Shown: positions 32,581 to 42,508, numbered from the stretch's first letter. The stretch: 64,000 nucleotides of DNA from Litorimonas sp051251645 (GCA_051251645.1 JBPOEY010000003.1:248001-312000), one strand, 5' to 3'. A program made the numbers and translations. Notes: a model not told the origin generated them from the sequence alone.

Positions 32581-34230
32581 TTGGGGGTCTTGTCGAAAAC
32601 TACGAATGCCCAACCCCTCGGTGATCTCGCCGAGACGCTAGGGCGGCTTCTAAAAAACACAGTGTTCCGATTATCACTAGTCGGAGCACTTCTTTTTGGG
32701 GGTTCGCTGCTGGTTGCGCAACTGATCGTCTATGACCGGATCGTCTCGTCTGAGCTGCGCCGCGTTGATGAAGGCTTGAGAAACGATTTGGTGGAAATCC
32801 AGAGGCTTTTCGAATTGGGGGGGGAGCAGGCTGTTATTGCGGCAAAGCAGTCTGGCGAAATAGCGACAAATGCTGAGCCAAATTCTATTGGCGTTCTGAC
32901 CGTTTCCAATCGTGGCGGTAAGGAGACAATAGAAAGCGCCATTTATCTAAGAGATCTTTCCGACGACAGCTACTCAATGTTTGTTCTTGATGGCACGATG
33001 GTTGGGAAACTTATTACGAGCGAAATCGCTCAACTTGGAATGGACGCTGAAGCGCTAAAAAAGTTTACCGCGGATGGTTTGTTCCGTGACCGTGCGATTG
33101 CCACAGTGACCGACTCCGTCACGGGCGTGTCTGAAGAAAGACGCGTGCAGGTTTTAGGTATTGTTCTTTGGCAGTTTGATCGCCGTATTGGCATCGTTAT
33201 GGTTGGCCGCGATGTTGAAACAATCATGCGTACAGGTGAGCGCATGCGTAGCGCCATGACGACGTCATCTTTTATCGCTCTATTCCTCGGTATTTTATCA
33301 TCCATCTTTGTCGCGCGCCGCTTTGCGCGCCGTGTTGATATCCTTAATAAGCTCGCGACAGATGTGCAGGCTGGACATTTGGATCGCCGGGCACCCCGGA
33401 CATACTCCGAGGATGAGATGGACCGTTTGGCAGAGCATCTGAACGGTATGCTCGATCATATCGACCGTCTGATGCAGGCAATGCGCTATGCGGGCGACTC
33501 TGTGGCGCATGATCTACGCACACCGCTAACCCGCCTTAGGACTCGCCTTGAAACAGCGGCAGTTGAAGCAGGTGAGAGTCCTGAGGGTGATGTGCTCTAC
33601 GCCGCAGCGGCCGATGCCGATGAACTGCTCGGCACTTTTGACTCAGTGTTGCGGATTGCAAGGCTAGAGGCCGGTGAGCGCCGTGAGTTGCTTAAGCCGC
33701 TTGACCCGAAACCAATCTTGGATGACCTCGCCGAGCTCTATGAACCGGCTTGCGAAGATGCGGGGCTGACTTTTACCTATAACATCGAGAGTGGTTTGAC
33801 GATCATGGCGGACCGAGGGTTGCTATCCCAAGGTGTCTCTAACCTCGTTGAAAATGCGATTAAATATGCAGGCGGCGGTGGGGGGTCCCGTATTCATTTG
33901 TCTGCGCAAAAAGGACAGCGGGGTCGCGTTCGAATTTTTGTGGCGGATGACGGTCCGGGTATTCCAGTTTTTGACCGTGAGCGCGTCAGAGAGCGTTTTG
34001 TGCGTTTGGACAAGAGCCGAACCTTACCGGGCTCCGGCCTCGGTCTGGCCTTGGTTGATGCGATCGCAGACCTCCATCAGGCTGAGCTTATTTTGGATGA
34101 TGGTCTCGGCTCAGACGCTGTCTTGGCCGGAGAAGCGGACCATGATGGACGCCCCGGATTGAAGGTTGAACTTATCTTTCCGCGGGCGAAAAGCGTCAAA
34201 ACAGACGATAGCGCGTCAACTGCCCGTTAG
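32581..34230 (+). CDS. HAMP-domain sensor histidine kinase
   Basis: 549 residues, TTG start directly after the regulator stop. Transmembrane helices near 30-50 and 225-245 (SSFIALFLGILSSIFVA) flank a periplasmic sensor; HAMP 245-300 (RRFARRVDILNKLATDVQAGHL). HisKA: SVAHDLRTPLTRLRTRLET with H310. ATPase domain: LVENAIKYAGG, DDGPGIP, GSGLGLALVDAIADLHQ. The periplasmic sensor is about 175 residues and unrecognised. The last 40 residues are extra and acidic/charged. Confidence 0.92.
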   Translation: MGVLSKTTNAQPLGDLAETLGRLLKNTVFRLSLVGALLFGGSLLVAQLIVYDRIVSSELRRVDEGLRNDLVEIQRLFELGGEQAVIAAKQSGEIATNAEPNSIGVLTVSNRGGKETIESAIYLRDLSDDSYSMFVLDGTMVGKLITSEIAQLGMDAEALKKFTADGLFRDRAIATVTDSVTGVSEERRVQVLGIVLWQFDRRIGIVMVGRDVETIMRTGERMRSAMTTSSFIALFLGILSSIFVARRFARRVDILNKLATDVQAGHLDRRAPRTYSEDEMDRLAEHLNGMLDHIDRLMQAMRYAGDSVAHDLRTPLTRLRTRLETAAVEAGESPEGDVLYAAAADADELLGTFDSVLRIARLEAGERRELLKPLDPKPILDDLAELYEPACEDAGLTFTYNIESGLTIMADRGLLSQGVSNLVENAIKYAGGGGGSRIHLSAQKGQRGRVRIFVADDGPGIPVFDRERVRERFVRLDKSRTLPGSGLGLALVDAIADLHQAELILDDGLGSDAVLAGEADHDGRPGLKVELIFPRAKSVKTDDSASTAR

Positions 34231-34241
34231 GGCGTGACCGC

Positions 34242-37118
34242 TTAAGCCGCGTGGTCTGAACGTGTGTCTTTTGACGCGGCACTGTTCTCATGGTGATCGC
34301 CCTGTCCAAGAACATTGGCAATATCTTGGGCTAGACGTGTAATTTCGTCACCCACTTCTGTCTTGTCAGTTTCGACAACTTTGACAATCGGTTTGTTCGG
34401 TAGAGTGAAGGTGACGGTTGTGCCCTGGCCGAGATTGGACGTTATATTGAAATTGCCGCCATGGAGTTCCACGAGCGACTTGGAAAGCGCTAAACCTAGG
34501 CCTGTGCCTTCATGCTTACGCGAGTGCTGACTATCAATTTGCTCAAACGGCTGGGCTAGGCGGCTAATGTCATCTTCAGAAATTCCGATTCCTGTATCGC
34601 TGACGTGAATGATAATGCCGGTCGTTTTTGCTTCGACCTTCAGCGTGACAGTCCCGCCTTCTGGGGTGAATTTAATTGCATTTGTGGCCAGGTTGAGAAG
34701 TACTTGTTTTACAGCCCTTGGATCGGCCTCGATGTCGTGGGCATCGATCTCATTGTGGACGAGTTTGAGGCGGTTTTCGTCGGCGCGGCCCCGTACAATC
34801 CTGAGAACTTGTGTGATCATGTCAGAGATCGCCATTGTTTCTGAATTCAACGACATTTTCCCGGCTTCGATTTTCGACATGTCGAGAATATCATTGATGA
34901 GGCTGAGGAGATGTTGGCCGGAGAAGAGAATATCGGAAATATACTCGCGGTAACGCGGATCGCCGAGCGGACCGAACATTTCCTTTTTCATAATATCGGA
35001 GAAACCGTTGATCGCATTGAGAGGCGTGCGAAGCTCGTGGCTCATATTGGCTAGGAATTCCGACTTCGACTGGTTGGCTTCTTCAGCCCGGATCTTCTCT
35101 TGCTCATAATTTTCGGCCAGCTCAACAATCCGCGTCTGCGATTCACGCAGGATGTTAATGGTGGATTGTAAACGGTCGCGGTTGGCTTCCAACTCGGCTT
35201 CGCGGGCGCGAATTCCGGTCACATCGGTGCCAATGGAAACGCGACCTCCATCGACGGTTTGTGTTTCAATGTAGCGAAGCCAGCGGCCATCGTTCAGTTG
35301 GACTTCTCGACCTGAACCGCCGTCCAATTCCCGGATGTTATCAACCACTTGGCTGGCATAATGATCAACGACCGCATATTCCATGCCCGGTTGAAGGTTG
35401 CCGGCCTCAAAGCCGAAAAACTCTTCAAATTTACGGTTCCAAAGGACGAGACGGTCCATTTGATCCCAGATCACGAAACTATCGTTCATGGATCGTAGAG
35501 CATCAAAGAGGCGCGCTTCGGCGGCCTTCAAGCGACGCTGCGTGCTGCGCGCTTCCGTGACATCAATGGCCATGCCGATGATGACTTTCGCTTGGTCATA
35601 ACCGCGCGTTGACGGCACGCCGCGACACGCAACAATCAAGGGCAATTTTTCGAGCGAGAGTTCCATGTCAAAGGCGCCGCCGACATGGGCGCGACGGATC
35701 GTATTATAGAGTTTGTCGCGGTCATTGCCTTCGAAAATACCTAAAAATTGCGGAAGCGTGACAAGCGTTTCTTGATCGCCGAGACCCAGCATTTTGGCTA
35801 GCGACGCGCTGACATAGGCCATGTTCACAGAGAGATCGATTTCCCAAACACCGCCGCCAGACCCTTCGACAGCCGCTTGGTAGCGTTGCCGGGACACTTC
35901 ATCGTCGATACTGCGGGCTTTCAAGGCTCGCATTTGAGCAAGTAATTGGTTTGTTAGCATCCAACCCATCCACAGCAAGCCCGCTAAAAGCAAACCGAGC
36001 ATGAGTAGGTTTTGCAGTAAGAAGCTCGGCATGGACCGGTCCCGCTGATCAAGCAGAAGCATGGACCCGCCTGATTTTGGAATTGGGCTTGCACCCAGCC
36101 ACACAGACTCACCAGTGTTTGACGACGGGGTTAATTCTGTTCCACCTAATTGGGCGATTGCGGTCATGCGCGCGGGGCTAAGTTCGAAATAACTGTAAGC
36201 GCCGACTTTACCGATATGAGGCGGCGCATCGATCAGCCGACCATTGGACAAAACCAAGGCACTATTTTGACCATCGGTGCCGGCCAATGTGCCGGGGTGT
36301 AGGGCGGTTAGAACATAGAGGTTTCCTGTTCGTTGCACGATAACAGGGGTTGTTTGCCCCGACTCAGGCTGGATCAACGATGCGATACGCGTCTGGCCCT
36401 CATTGATTCCACTAAGGTCAATCTGTGATAGGGCCGCACCAGAGCGATCGGTTTCAGACAAAATCTGCCCCTGTGCATTCAGGACAGCAACGCCTCTTAC
36501 TGTCTCAGACTGACGCATGAGCGGCGCAATGACTGCGGGGTCGCGGGAGATGGATAGAGCTAGATTGATCAGGGATGTCTGCGCATCAATCGCACCAGAA
36601 ACAGATTGTGCTCGAACTTCAAGGTCGGAACTAAACGCCAGCTTCGTTTGGTTTGTGTAACGGCTGTAATCGCTCACCGTCATTGTTGTGAACAAGATGA
36701 CGACCAAAAGGATAAAAGCGAGGGCAGCGAACATAAGCCCACGAACAGCCTGTCCCCCACCTATGCTTTCCGAAAAACTGTCTGAATTGGATGCGACTGT
36801 GGTCTCACCGCCTGTGTGTGTTCGCGTCATTGTACGCGATCGCCGAGCCTTCATAATGCCGTCTTGACTATGATTAGGCTGGGGCTGGTTCGACGGAGGC
36901 GCAGGTTGAGGCGAGGCGTTATAAGACTGAACTGGCATCGGGGGATGAGCCGAACCTGCCGCATTATAGCCTGTCGATGAATGAGGCGCTTGGGGGACAA
37001 ATTCAACAGGACCGGAATGGCTGGAGTAAGGCTGTGACGCAGGGGGTTGGGCTTGGCCGGGCGTCGGAGCCGAAGGCGGGGTCACGGAACCCCCTGGATA
37101 TGTGCGGTTGGCCGCCAT
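34242..37118 (-). CDS. PleC/PdhS-like PAS sensor histidine kinase
   Basis: 958 residues. A Pro/Gln/Ser-rich cytoplasmic N-terminus (1-120) precedes a first transmembrane helix (127-147), an extracytoplasmic sensor (about 150-365), a second helix (367-389), two PAS domains (about 405-525 and 535-635), a coiled coil to 685, HisKA with H694 (FLANMSHELRTPLNAINGFS), and HATPase with N813 (LATNAIKF), DTGIGI and GTGLGLALSK (841-880). The run GPLGDPRYREYISDILFSGQHLLSL, with LINDILDMSKIEAGKM after it, is the PleC/DivJ/PdhS-type box, which acts on DivK and PleD in dimorphic alphaproteobacteria. PleC itself lacks the long Pro-rich head, so I do not give the symbol. Confidence 0.88.
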   Translation of the reverse strand: MAANRTYPGGSVTPPSAPTPGQAQPPASQPYSSHSGPVEFVPQAPHSSTGYNAAGSAHPPMPVQSYNASPQPAPPSNQPQPNHSQDGIMKARRSRTMTRTHTGGETTVASNSDSFSESIGGGQAVRGLMFAALAFILLVVILFTTMTVSDYSRYTNQTKLAFSSDLEVRAQSVSGAIDAQTSLINLALSISRDPAVIAPLMRQSETVRGVAVLNAQGQILSETDRSGAALSQIDLSGINEGQTRIASLIQPESGQTTPVIVQRTGNLYVLTALHPGTLAGTDGQNSALVLSNGRLIDAPPHIGKVGAYSYFELSPARMTAIAQLGGTELTPSSNTGESVWLGASPIPKSGGSMLLLDQRDRSMPSFLLQNLLMLGLLLAGLLWMGWMLTNQLLAQMRALKARSIDDEVSRQRYQAAVEGSGGGVWEIDLSVNMAYVSASLAKMLGLGDQETLVTLPQFLGIFEGNDRDKLYNTIRRAHVGGAFDMELSLEKLPLIVACRGVPSTRGYDQAKVIIGMAIDVTEARSTQRRLKAAEARLFDALRSMNDSFVIWDQMDRLVLWNRKFEEFFGFEAGNLQPGMEYAVVDHYASQVVDNIRELDGGSGREVQLNDGRWLRYIETQTVDGGRVSIGTDVTGIRAREAELEANRDRLQSTINILRESQTRIVELAENYEQEKIRAEEANQSKSEFLANMSHELRTPLNAINGFSDIMKKEMFGPLGDPRYREYISDILFSGQHLLSLINDILDMSKIEAGKMSLNSETMAISDMITQVLRIVRGRADENRLKLVHNEIDAHDIEADPRAVKQVLLNLATNAIKFTPEGGTVTLKVEAKTTGIIIHVSDTGIGISEDDISRLAQPFEQIDSQHSRKHEGTGLGLALSKSLVELHGGNFNITSNLGQGTTVTFTLPNKPIVKVVETDKTEVGDEITRLAQDIANVLGQGDHHENSAASKDTRSDHAA

Positions 37119-37199
37119 CGTCGGATGCAGTTAGCCTCCCCTATCGAATCACCATGAATAGGTATCCGGCAGCAATTCCCCTGTCGAACCAAATTAAGG

Positions 37200-37214
37200 T
37201 TAATAGTTTGGTAA
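37200..37214. promoter_or_regulatory. candidate CtrA-like binding site
   Basis: TTAA (37200-37203), seven bases, GTAA (37211-37214): one mismatch from the CtrA consensus TTAA-N7-TTAA. It lies 82 bases upstream of the kinase start at 37118, with a GANTC site at 37146-37150. Short degenerate motifs arise by chance, hence low confidence. Confidence 0.3.
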
Positions 37215-37242
37215 AGTTTAGAGTTTGGGTCGCTTTTATCTG

Positions 37243-37977
37243 TTATTTGATCCGAGTTTCAGGCTCAGGCTTGCCGAGGGCGTATCCTTGGCCTGCGTCG
37301 ATGCCCAGACGGCGGACAAAGTCGAGTAACTCAATAGTTTCTATGCCTTCGGCAATGAAGCGGACATCTAACGGCTCTCGCAATGTCATGAGCGCCGTGA
37401 GGATCGCGCGATCTCGCTTATTATTATAGGCAGCAGCAACGAAGGCTCCATCGATTTTCAACCAGTTGGCAGGCAAGGCGCGGAGATACCGAATAGAGGC
37501 CGCGCCTGCGCCCACATCATCTAGACAGACCGGATGGCCTCGAGATTTAAGTTCGGTCAGTAAACTTTCGGCGAGCTCAATCCGGTCCATGTCCCAACTT
37601 TCCGTTAACTCGATAACGAGCTTTGTCGGCGACGCTGTCAAAGCAGTCAGACATGCGAGCACAGACGGTTTGAAATTTTCTCGATCAACGGACGCACCCG
37701 ATAGATTAATCGCGATGCCGGGGTCGTCTGGATATTCGTTTAAAATAAGGATTGCTTGCGCGAGCATTGAGAGATCGAGATCACGGATGACCCCTGAAAT
37801 TTCGGCCGGGCGTATAACGCCCTCCGTGCCTTGCCCTTTAAACCGAACCAACCATTCGTAATGATGTATTTCGCCAGTTTTTAAGTCGATGATCGGCTGA
37901 CGCATAACGCGGTATCGTTGTTCTGAGACATGCTCGCGAAAGCCTGCAGCAGTCAGGACATTGGATAGGTTTGGCAT
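37243..37977 (-). CDS. EAL-domain phosphodiesterase-like protein with EWL signature
   Basis: About 244 residues, single EAL domain and no GGDEF. The signature EAL reads EWL (HHYEWLVRF). Other catalytic positions are largely in place: Asn in AINLSGAS, Glu in VIELTES, the metal pair in LDDVGAGAAS, Lys in LKIDGAFV and Glu in AEGIET. It may hydrolyse c-di-GMP, though DDFGTG is changed to DDVGAG. The ATG at 37977 is used; a GTG at 38010 would add eleven residues and neither has a clear ribosome site. It is encoded 124 bases upstream of the PleC-like kinase on the same strand and may be linked to it, since PleC-type kinases act in c-di-GMP control. Confidence 0.83.
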   Translation of the reverse strand: MPNLSNVLTAAGFREHVSEQRYRVMRQPIIDLKTGEIHHYEWLVRFKGQGTEGVIRPAEISGVIRDLDLSMLAQAILILNEYPDDPGIAINLSGASVDRENFKPSVLACLTALTASPTKLVIELTESWDMDRIELAESLLTELKSRGHPVCLDDVGAGAASIRYLRALPANWLKIDGAFVAAAYNNKRDRAILTALMTLREPLDVRFIAEGIETIELLDFVRRLGIDAGQGYALGKPEPETRIK

Positions 37978-38085
37978 AGGCGAGAGGTTGCATAAACACG
38001 CTAAGATCACGTGAACAGAGCTTAAAGGAACGGTTAGTGACGACCTTGATGTTCATAGCCTGATCTCAGGGCTTAACGGTCTAAA

Positions 38086-40695
38086 TCATGCGCGCGTACG
38101 TTGCGCGATTTCTAGGACGTTTTTGCTGGGCTTTGCGGCAATGATACGGTCGAGTTCAGCGCGAACAAGCGTTTGTCGCGTTGGATCTAGTTTGCGCCAG
38201 ATTTCGAATGCACCGAGCAAACGCGCCGCAACGGACGGGTTTCGTCCATCCATGTCGAGCACTTGATCGGCGAAGAAACGATATCCGGACCCATCTATTT
38301 TATGGAATAGCTTCGCATTGCCCATCGCAAAACCGCCAACAAGCGCACGAACACGGTTGGGGTTATTACGCTCATAGTTCGGCGTTTCCGCGAGGCGGGT
38401 GATGGCGTGGATTCCGGTGGCGTGATGACGCATCGATTGGACTGAATACCATTTATCAATCACAAGCGGCTGATTTTTCCATTTCTCAAAGAATTGCGCC
38501 ATGGAGCTTTCAACCCGCTGTCCGCCGAGCCGCGACAGGGTGACGAGTGCGCCGATTTCATCTGTCATATTGGTGGCGCCGTCGAGTTGGTTTGTGGCTA
38601 ATGATGCGGCGAGCGGATCAAATCGTGCAGCCAAGAGCGATAGGCAGCGCCCCTTGAGCGCGCGTCGTCCGGCGGCCTTCGCATCGGGTGAAAAGTGGCC
38701 ATCATCATTCTTCGCCGCGTAAGTCGCGACAAGATCATCGCGCAATGCATCGGCAATCGCGTGGGACAACCAATTGCCAGCTTCATGCACGGCAATAGGA
38801 TCAACGGGGGCGGCGACCATCAACACTTCCATGGCGGACGGCGGCATCAAAACCAGCGCTTTGAACGCATCGTCAAATTGCGGGTCGCGCAAGGTGACCC
38901 CTAGGGCGTGGGTATAGTCGCGCAGCGCTGTATCCATCTTTGGCATCTCGCCTGCTTCTAACGCTTTCGCGAAATCCGCTAGTAGACGTCGGGCCAAAGT
39001 TTGCCCCGCTTCCCAACGATTGAAGGCGTCCGGGTCGTGGCCCATCAGCCGAATGAGATCGGTTGTTGTGGCGTCGGAAATTAGGATCACAGGCGCAGAA
39101 AATTGCTGGAGCACTGAGAGGGAATGCGGCACGTCAAAGCGCGGGTAGGACACGGTGGTTTCGTCTGTTGTCATGACTGTGAGTTGTGGCTCCATCAACG
39201 GGCCCTCATCACCAATGGCCTGCCAGCGAATGGGTAGCAGCATGGGCTGTTTATCAGGTTGCCCGGGCGTGGGCGGCGTGTTTTGGTGGAAGGACACGGT
39301 TTGACTGATCACGGGTGTCGTTGGCGTCTGGTGACGGCGAACGGTGAGGCGCGGTGTCCCGGCCTGATGATACCATTGAATGAACTGGGACATGTCTTCG
39401 CCCGATGCGTCCGCGTGGCATTCCAAGAATTGTTCGATGGTCGCAGCGGTGCCGTCCAACCGATCAAAGTAGAGATCGCTACCCTTGCGGAACATGTCGT
39501 CGCCTAACCAAGCTTTGAGCATGCGGATGAGTTCTGCGCCTTTTTCATAAATGGTCGCCGTGTAGAAATTGTCGATTTTTACATATTCGGTTGGGCGCAC
39601 TGGGTGCGCGAGAGGGCCATTATCTTCGGCGAATTGACGCGCCCGCAAGGCGCGGACATCCTTGATTCTCTGCACCGCTGCGCCGCGCTGATCCGCGGAG
39701 AACTCTTGGTCGCGAAAGACCGTAAAACCTTCCTTAAGACACAGCTGGAACCAGTCACGACAGGTGATGCGGTTGCCGGTCCAATTGTGGAAATATTCGT
39801 GTGCGACGACGGACTCGATCCGCTCAAAATTCATATCCGTTGCAGTCGCAGCGTCGGCGAGCAGGAGCGAGGAATTAAATATGTTCAACCCTTTGTTTTC
39901 CATGGCCCCGAAGTTGAAATCACGCACGGCGACGATCATGAACATGTCGAGATCATATTCCCGGCCAAAGGCGCGTTCATCCCATGCCATCGACCGTCTC
40001 AAACTATCCATCGCATAGGCCGCTTTGGGCGCGTCACCCGGGTCGACATAGATTTCCAGCGGGATGTGCCGTCCGCTCATGGTTGTAAAACTATCTTGCA
40101 ACAGATCGAACTGTCCGGCGACCAGTGCGAAAAGATAACAAGGCTTAGGGAAGGGGTCGTGCCAGACGGCGAAATGACGTCCGCCTTTGATTTTCCCGTC
40201 ATCAATTTTATTGCCGTTCGATAGTAGCGTTGGATAGGTGGCTTTATCCGCATCAATCAGGATCGTATAAACACTCATGACATCCGGACGGTCGGGGAAG
40301 TAGGTGATACGGCGGAATCCTTCGGCCTCGCACTGAGTGAAAAAGCGACCGCCTGAAACATAAAGCCCCATCAACGTTGTATTGGTGCTGGGGTCGCAGA
40401 TAGTTTCGATGTTCAAGCTAAATTCGTCAGGCGTTTCGTCCAAAATCAGCTGCGTTTGCGTCAGCCGATATTCGCTGCGTTTGAGCGGACGCCCGTCAAT
40501 CTCAACCCCAACAAGCTTAATGTCCTCACCGTCAAGTTCCAAAGGGCCCGGCGCGACACGTTTCATCGTCAGCAGAGAGCGAACCGTTGTTGCTTTTGGG
40601 TCCAACCGGAAATCGAAGCGAGCTTCTGCAATCTCAAAATTATAAGGGACATAATCCGACAAGCGGGTCGGCATGGGGGCTGCATCAGTTTTCAT
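38086..40695 (-). CDS. pepN: aminopeptidase N (M1 family)
   Basis: 869 residues. Zinc aminopeptidase with GAMEN at 263-267 (NFGAMENKGLNIF), HEYFH zinc motif at 299-303, and third ligand Glu322 (LKEGFTVF). Beginning YFPDRPDVMSVYT and C-terminal helical domain are as in bacterial PepN. Length is normal. General cytoplasmic oligopeptide degradation. It runs alone on the minus strand, after a gap of 75 bases from the EAL gene and 233 bases from the divergent DJ-1 gene. Confidence 0.95.
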   Translation of the reverse strand: MKTDAAPMPTRLSDYVPYNFEIAEARFDFRLDPKATTVRSLLTMKRVAPGPLELDGEDIKLVGVEIDGRPLKRSEYRLTQTQLILDETPDEFSLNIETICDPSTNTTLMGLYVSGGRFFTQCEAEGFRRITYFPDRPDVMSVYTILIDADKATYPTLLSNGNKIDDGKIKGGRHFAVWHDPFPKPCYLFALVAGQFDLLQDSFTTMSGRHIPLEIYVDPGDAPKAAYAMDSLRRSMAWDERAFGREYDLDMFMIVAVRDFNFGAMENKGLNIFNSSLLLADAATATDMNFERIESVVAHEYFHNWTGNRITCRDWFQLCLKEGFTVFRDQEFSADQRGAAVQRIKDVRALRARQFAEDNGPLAHPVRPTEYVKIDNFYTATIYEKGAELIRMLKAWLGDDMFRKGSDLYFDRLDGTAATIEQFLECHADASGEDMSQFIQWYHQAGTPRLTVRRHQTPTTPVISQTVSFHQNTPPTPGQPDKQPMLLPIRWQAIGDEGPLMEPQLTVMTTDETTVSYPRFDVPHSLSVLQQFSAPVILISDATTTDLIRLMGHDPDAFNRWEAGQTLARRLLADFAKALEAGEMPKMDTALRDYTHALGVTLRDPQFDDAFKALVLMPPSAMEVLMVAAPVDPIAVHEAGNWLSHAIADALRDDLVATYAAKNDDGHFSPDAKAAGRRALKGRCLSLLAARFDPLAASLATNQLDGATNMTDEIGALVTLSRLGGQRVESSMAQFFEKWKNQPLVIDKWYSVQSMRHHATGIHAITRLAETPNYERNNPNRVRALVGGFAMGNAKLFHKIDGSGYRFFADQVLDMDGRNPSVAARLLGAFEIWRKLDPTRQTLVRAELDRIIAAKPSKNVLEIAQRTRA

Positions 40696-40928
40696 AAGAT
40701 TGGTATGCGGCCTCTCGGGCGCACTGGCAATGACAGGTGTAATCGAAATACGGTGGCTAGATAATGATAGCGCTTCAGAGAATTGAAATGATGAAGTTTT
40801 TTGGAACGATTACCCCGTCTCATCCATTAATTTATTAAGACGAGCGGATTTAAAGCTCATCGCGATAACAATAGCGCATTTTTCGAAAGAGATGTGCGCC
40901 GCGGTTACCCGACGTACTGAGGAGTACC

Positions 40929-41504
40929 ATGACGAACTTGAATAACAAAAAACTATTGATCATTGCCGCTGACGGCTTTCAGCAAGAAGAATTTTTTGAG
41001 CCGCTTGAATATATGCGAGACCAGGGCGCGACGGTTCATGTCGCTTCAATGAAGACAGAACCGATCAAGGCCGATAGCAAAGAATAGCGAGAATACGCAC
41101 CGGATCTAACATTTGGGGACGTAAATGTCGCCGACTATGATGGTTTGATAATCCCGGGCGGGCTGAAAAACCCAGACACGCTCCGTCAGCAAGAGATCGC
41201 AGTACAAATTGTACGCGATTTTGCTGAAGACGGCAAAACGATTGGTGCAATCTGCCACGGACCTTGGTTGCTCGTCGAAGCTGATGTGGTTCAAGGCCGT
41301 GATATGACGTCTTTTCCGTCAATCAAAACCGACATCCGCAATGCAGGCGGGCGATGGACCGACAATGAAACAGTGACAGACAATGGCATCGTGACCAGCC
41401 GTCAACCCTCCGATATTCCGGCGTTTAACCGGAAAATGGTCGAAGAGATCAATGAGGGTCGCCACGAACGCACTTTCCAGCGGAAATTTAAGCGCGCCGC
41501 ATAA
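40929..41504 (+). pseudogene. DJ-1/PfpI (YhbO-like) family gene interrupted by an in-frame amber codon
   Basis: The frame from ATG 40929 encodes MTNLNNKKLLIIAADGFQQ, with a ribosome site GAGGAG at 40918-40923. At 41085-41087 there is TAG, after KADSKE; the same frame continues for 139 further codons with REYAPDLTFGDV, IIPGGLKNPDTL and the nucleophile-elbow GAICHGPW (Cys109). Close relatives have Trp at the stop position, so a single base change TGG to TAG explains it. Total length of 191 codons is typical of YhbO/PfpI proteins. Either a nonsense mutation has inactivated the gene, or there is a sequencing error or readthrough. A shorter start at 41145 would miss the first beta-strands. Confidence 0.85.
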
Positions 41505-41564
41505 TTAAAAGTATCGATAGACTAATATGTCAGCCCTCTTGCAAGGCCTGACCCTCTAGTCTGT

Positions 41565-41600
41565 AAGCCGCTCTCATCCTCGTGATGGAGCGGCTTTTTT
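41565..41600 (+). terminator. intrinsic terminator
   Basis: AAGCCGCTC (41565-41573) pairs with GAGCGGCTT (41588-41596), with an inner CATC/GATG pairing, followed by a T run to 41600. It closes the DJ-1 gene region and lies 57 bases before the glutathione S-transferase start. Confidence 0.85.
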
Positions 41601-41656
41601 CTTGCTTCAAGTCTCTGTGATTGGGATGTGAGACTTTGATGCCGTAGGAGCCGACG

Positions 41657-42502
41657 ATGACACAAACATTATCAGAGTATACGCCCGCTAAAATTTGGAC
41701 ATGGGACACAGAAAGTGGCGGTCGCTTCGCCAATATTAATCGACCGATCAGTGGGGCCACCCATGACAAAGATCGTTCCGTCGGGGTGCATCCGATGCAG
41801 CTCTATTCGCTCGGCACGCCCAACGGCGTCAAGGTGACCATTATGCTCGAAGAGCTACTCGCCGCGGGTCACTCTGGAGCGGAATATGATGCATGGCTGA
41901 TCAATATTGGTGAGGGGGATCAATTCTCATCCGGTTTTGTCGAGGTTAATCCGAACAGCAAAATCCCAGCTTTGATGGATCATTCCGAAGACCCCCATGT
42001 GCGCGTGTTCGAATCTGGGGCCATTCTGACTTATTTGGCTGAAAAGTTCGGCATGTTATTGCCGACTGATCGCGCGGCTCGGGCGGAGTGTCTATCTTGG
42101 CTGTTCTGGCAAATGGGCAGTGCGCCCTATCTGGGTGGTGGCTTTGGTCATTTTTACGCTTATGCGCCGATGAAAATTGAATATGCGATTGATCGCTTTG
42201 CGATGGAGACCAAACGCCAAATGGACGTGTTGGATAAGCAATTGGCGAAACATGAATATATCGCGGGCGCAGATCTAACGATTGCCGATTTAGCTATTTA
42301 TCCTTGGTACGGTGCTCTTGCGCGCGGACTGCTCTATAGTTCAGAAGAATTCCTGCAGGTTCACGAATATGAAAATGTTGTGCGATGGGCAAAGCAATTA
42401 GGCGCGCGACCCGCATTCCAACGCGGGCAACTCGTCAATCGCACATGGGACGATAAGGGTTTGCCAGAACGCCACAATGCGAGTGATTTCGATAAAGAAT
42501 AG
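41657..42502 (+). CDS. YghU-type glutathione S-transferase
   Basis: 281 residues. The N-terminal extension (YTPAKIWTWD...GGRFANINRPISGATHDKD) is the hallmark of the YghU (GSH-dependent disulfide-bond reductase) family, followed by a thioredoxin-fold domain with LYSLGTPNGVKVTIMLEELLAAG and VNPNSKIPALMD, then ESGAIL at the glutathione site, and an all-helical C-terminal domain (MGSAPYLGGGFGHF). Cytoplasmic. Closely followed by a bidirectional terminator. Confidence 0.92.
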   Translation: MTQTLSEYTPAKIWTWDTESGGRFANINRPISGATHDKDRSVGVHPMQLYSLGTPNGVKVTIMLEELLAAGHSGAEYDAWLINIGEGDQFSSGFVEVNPNSKIPALMDHSEDPHVRVFESGAILTYLAEKFGMLLPTDRAARAECLSWLFWQMGSAPYLGGGFGHFYAYAPMKIEYAIDRFAMETKRQMDVLDKQLAKHEYIAGADLTIADLAIYPWYGALARGLLYSSEEFLQVHEYENVVRWAKQLGARPAFQRGQLVNRTWDDKGLPERHNASDFDKE

Positions 42503-42508
42503 AGCAAA

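Noticed and set aside
41145..41504. Separate start at 41145 for the C-terminal part of the DJ-1 gene as an independent protein
   Set aside because: It would lack the first strands of the Rossmann-like fold and has no ribosome site; the upstream ATG with GAGGAG is the natural start and the TAG is best seen as a lesion.
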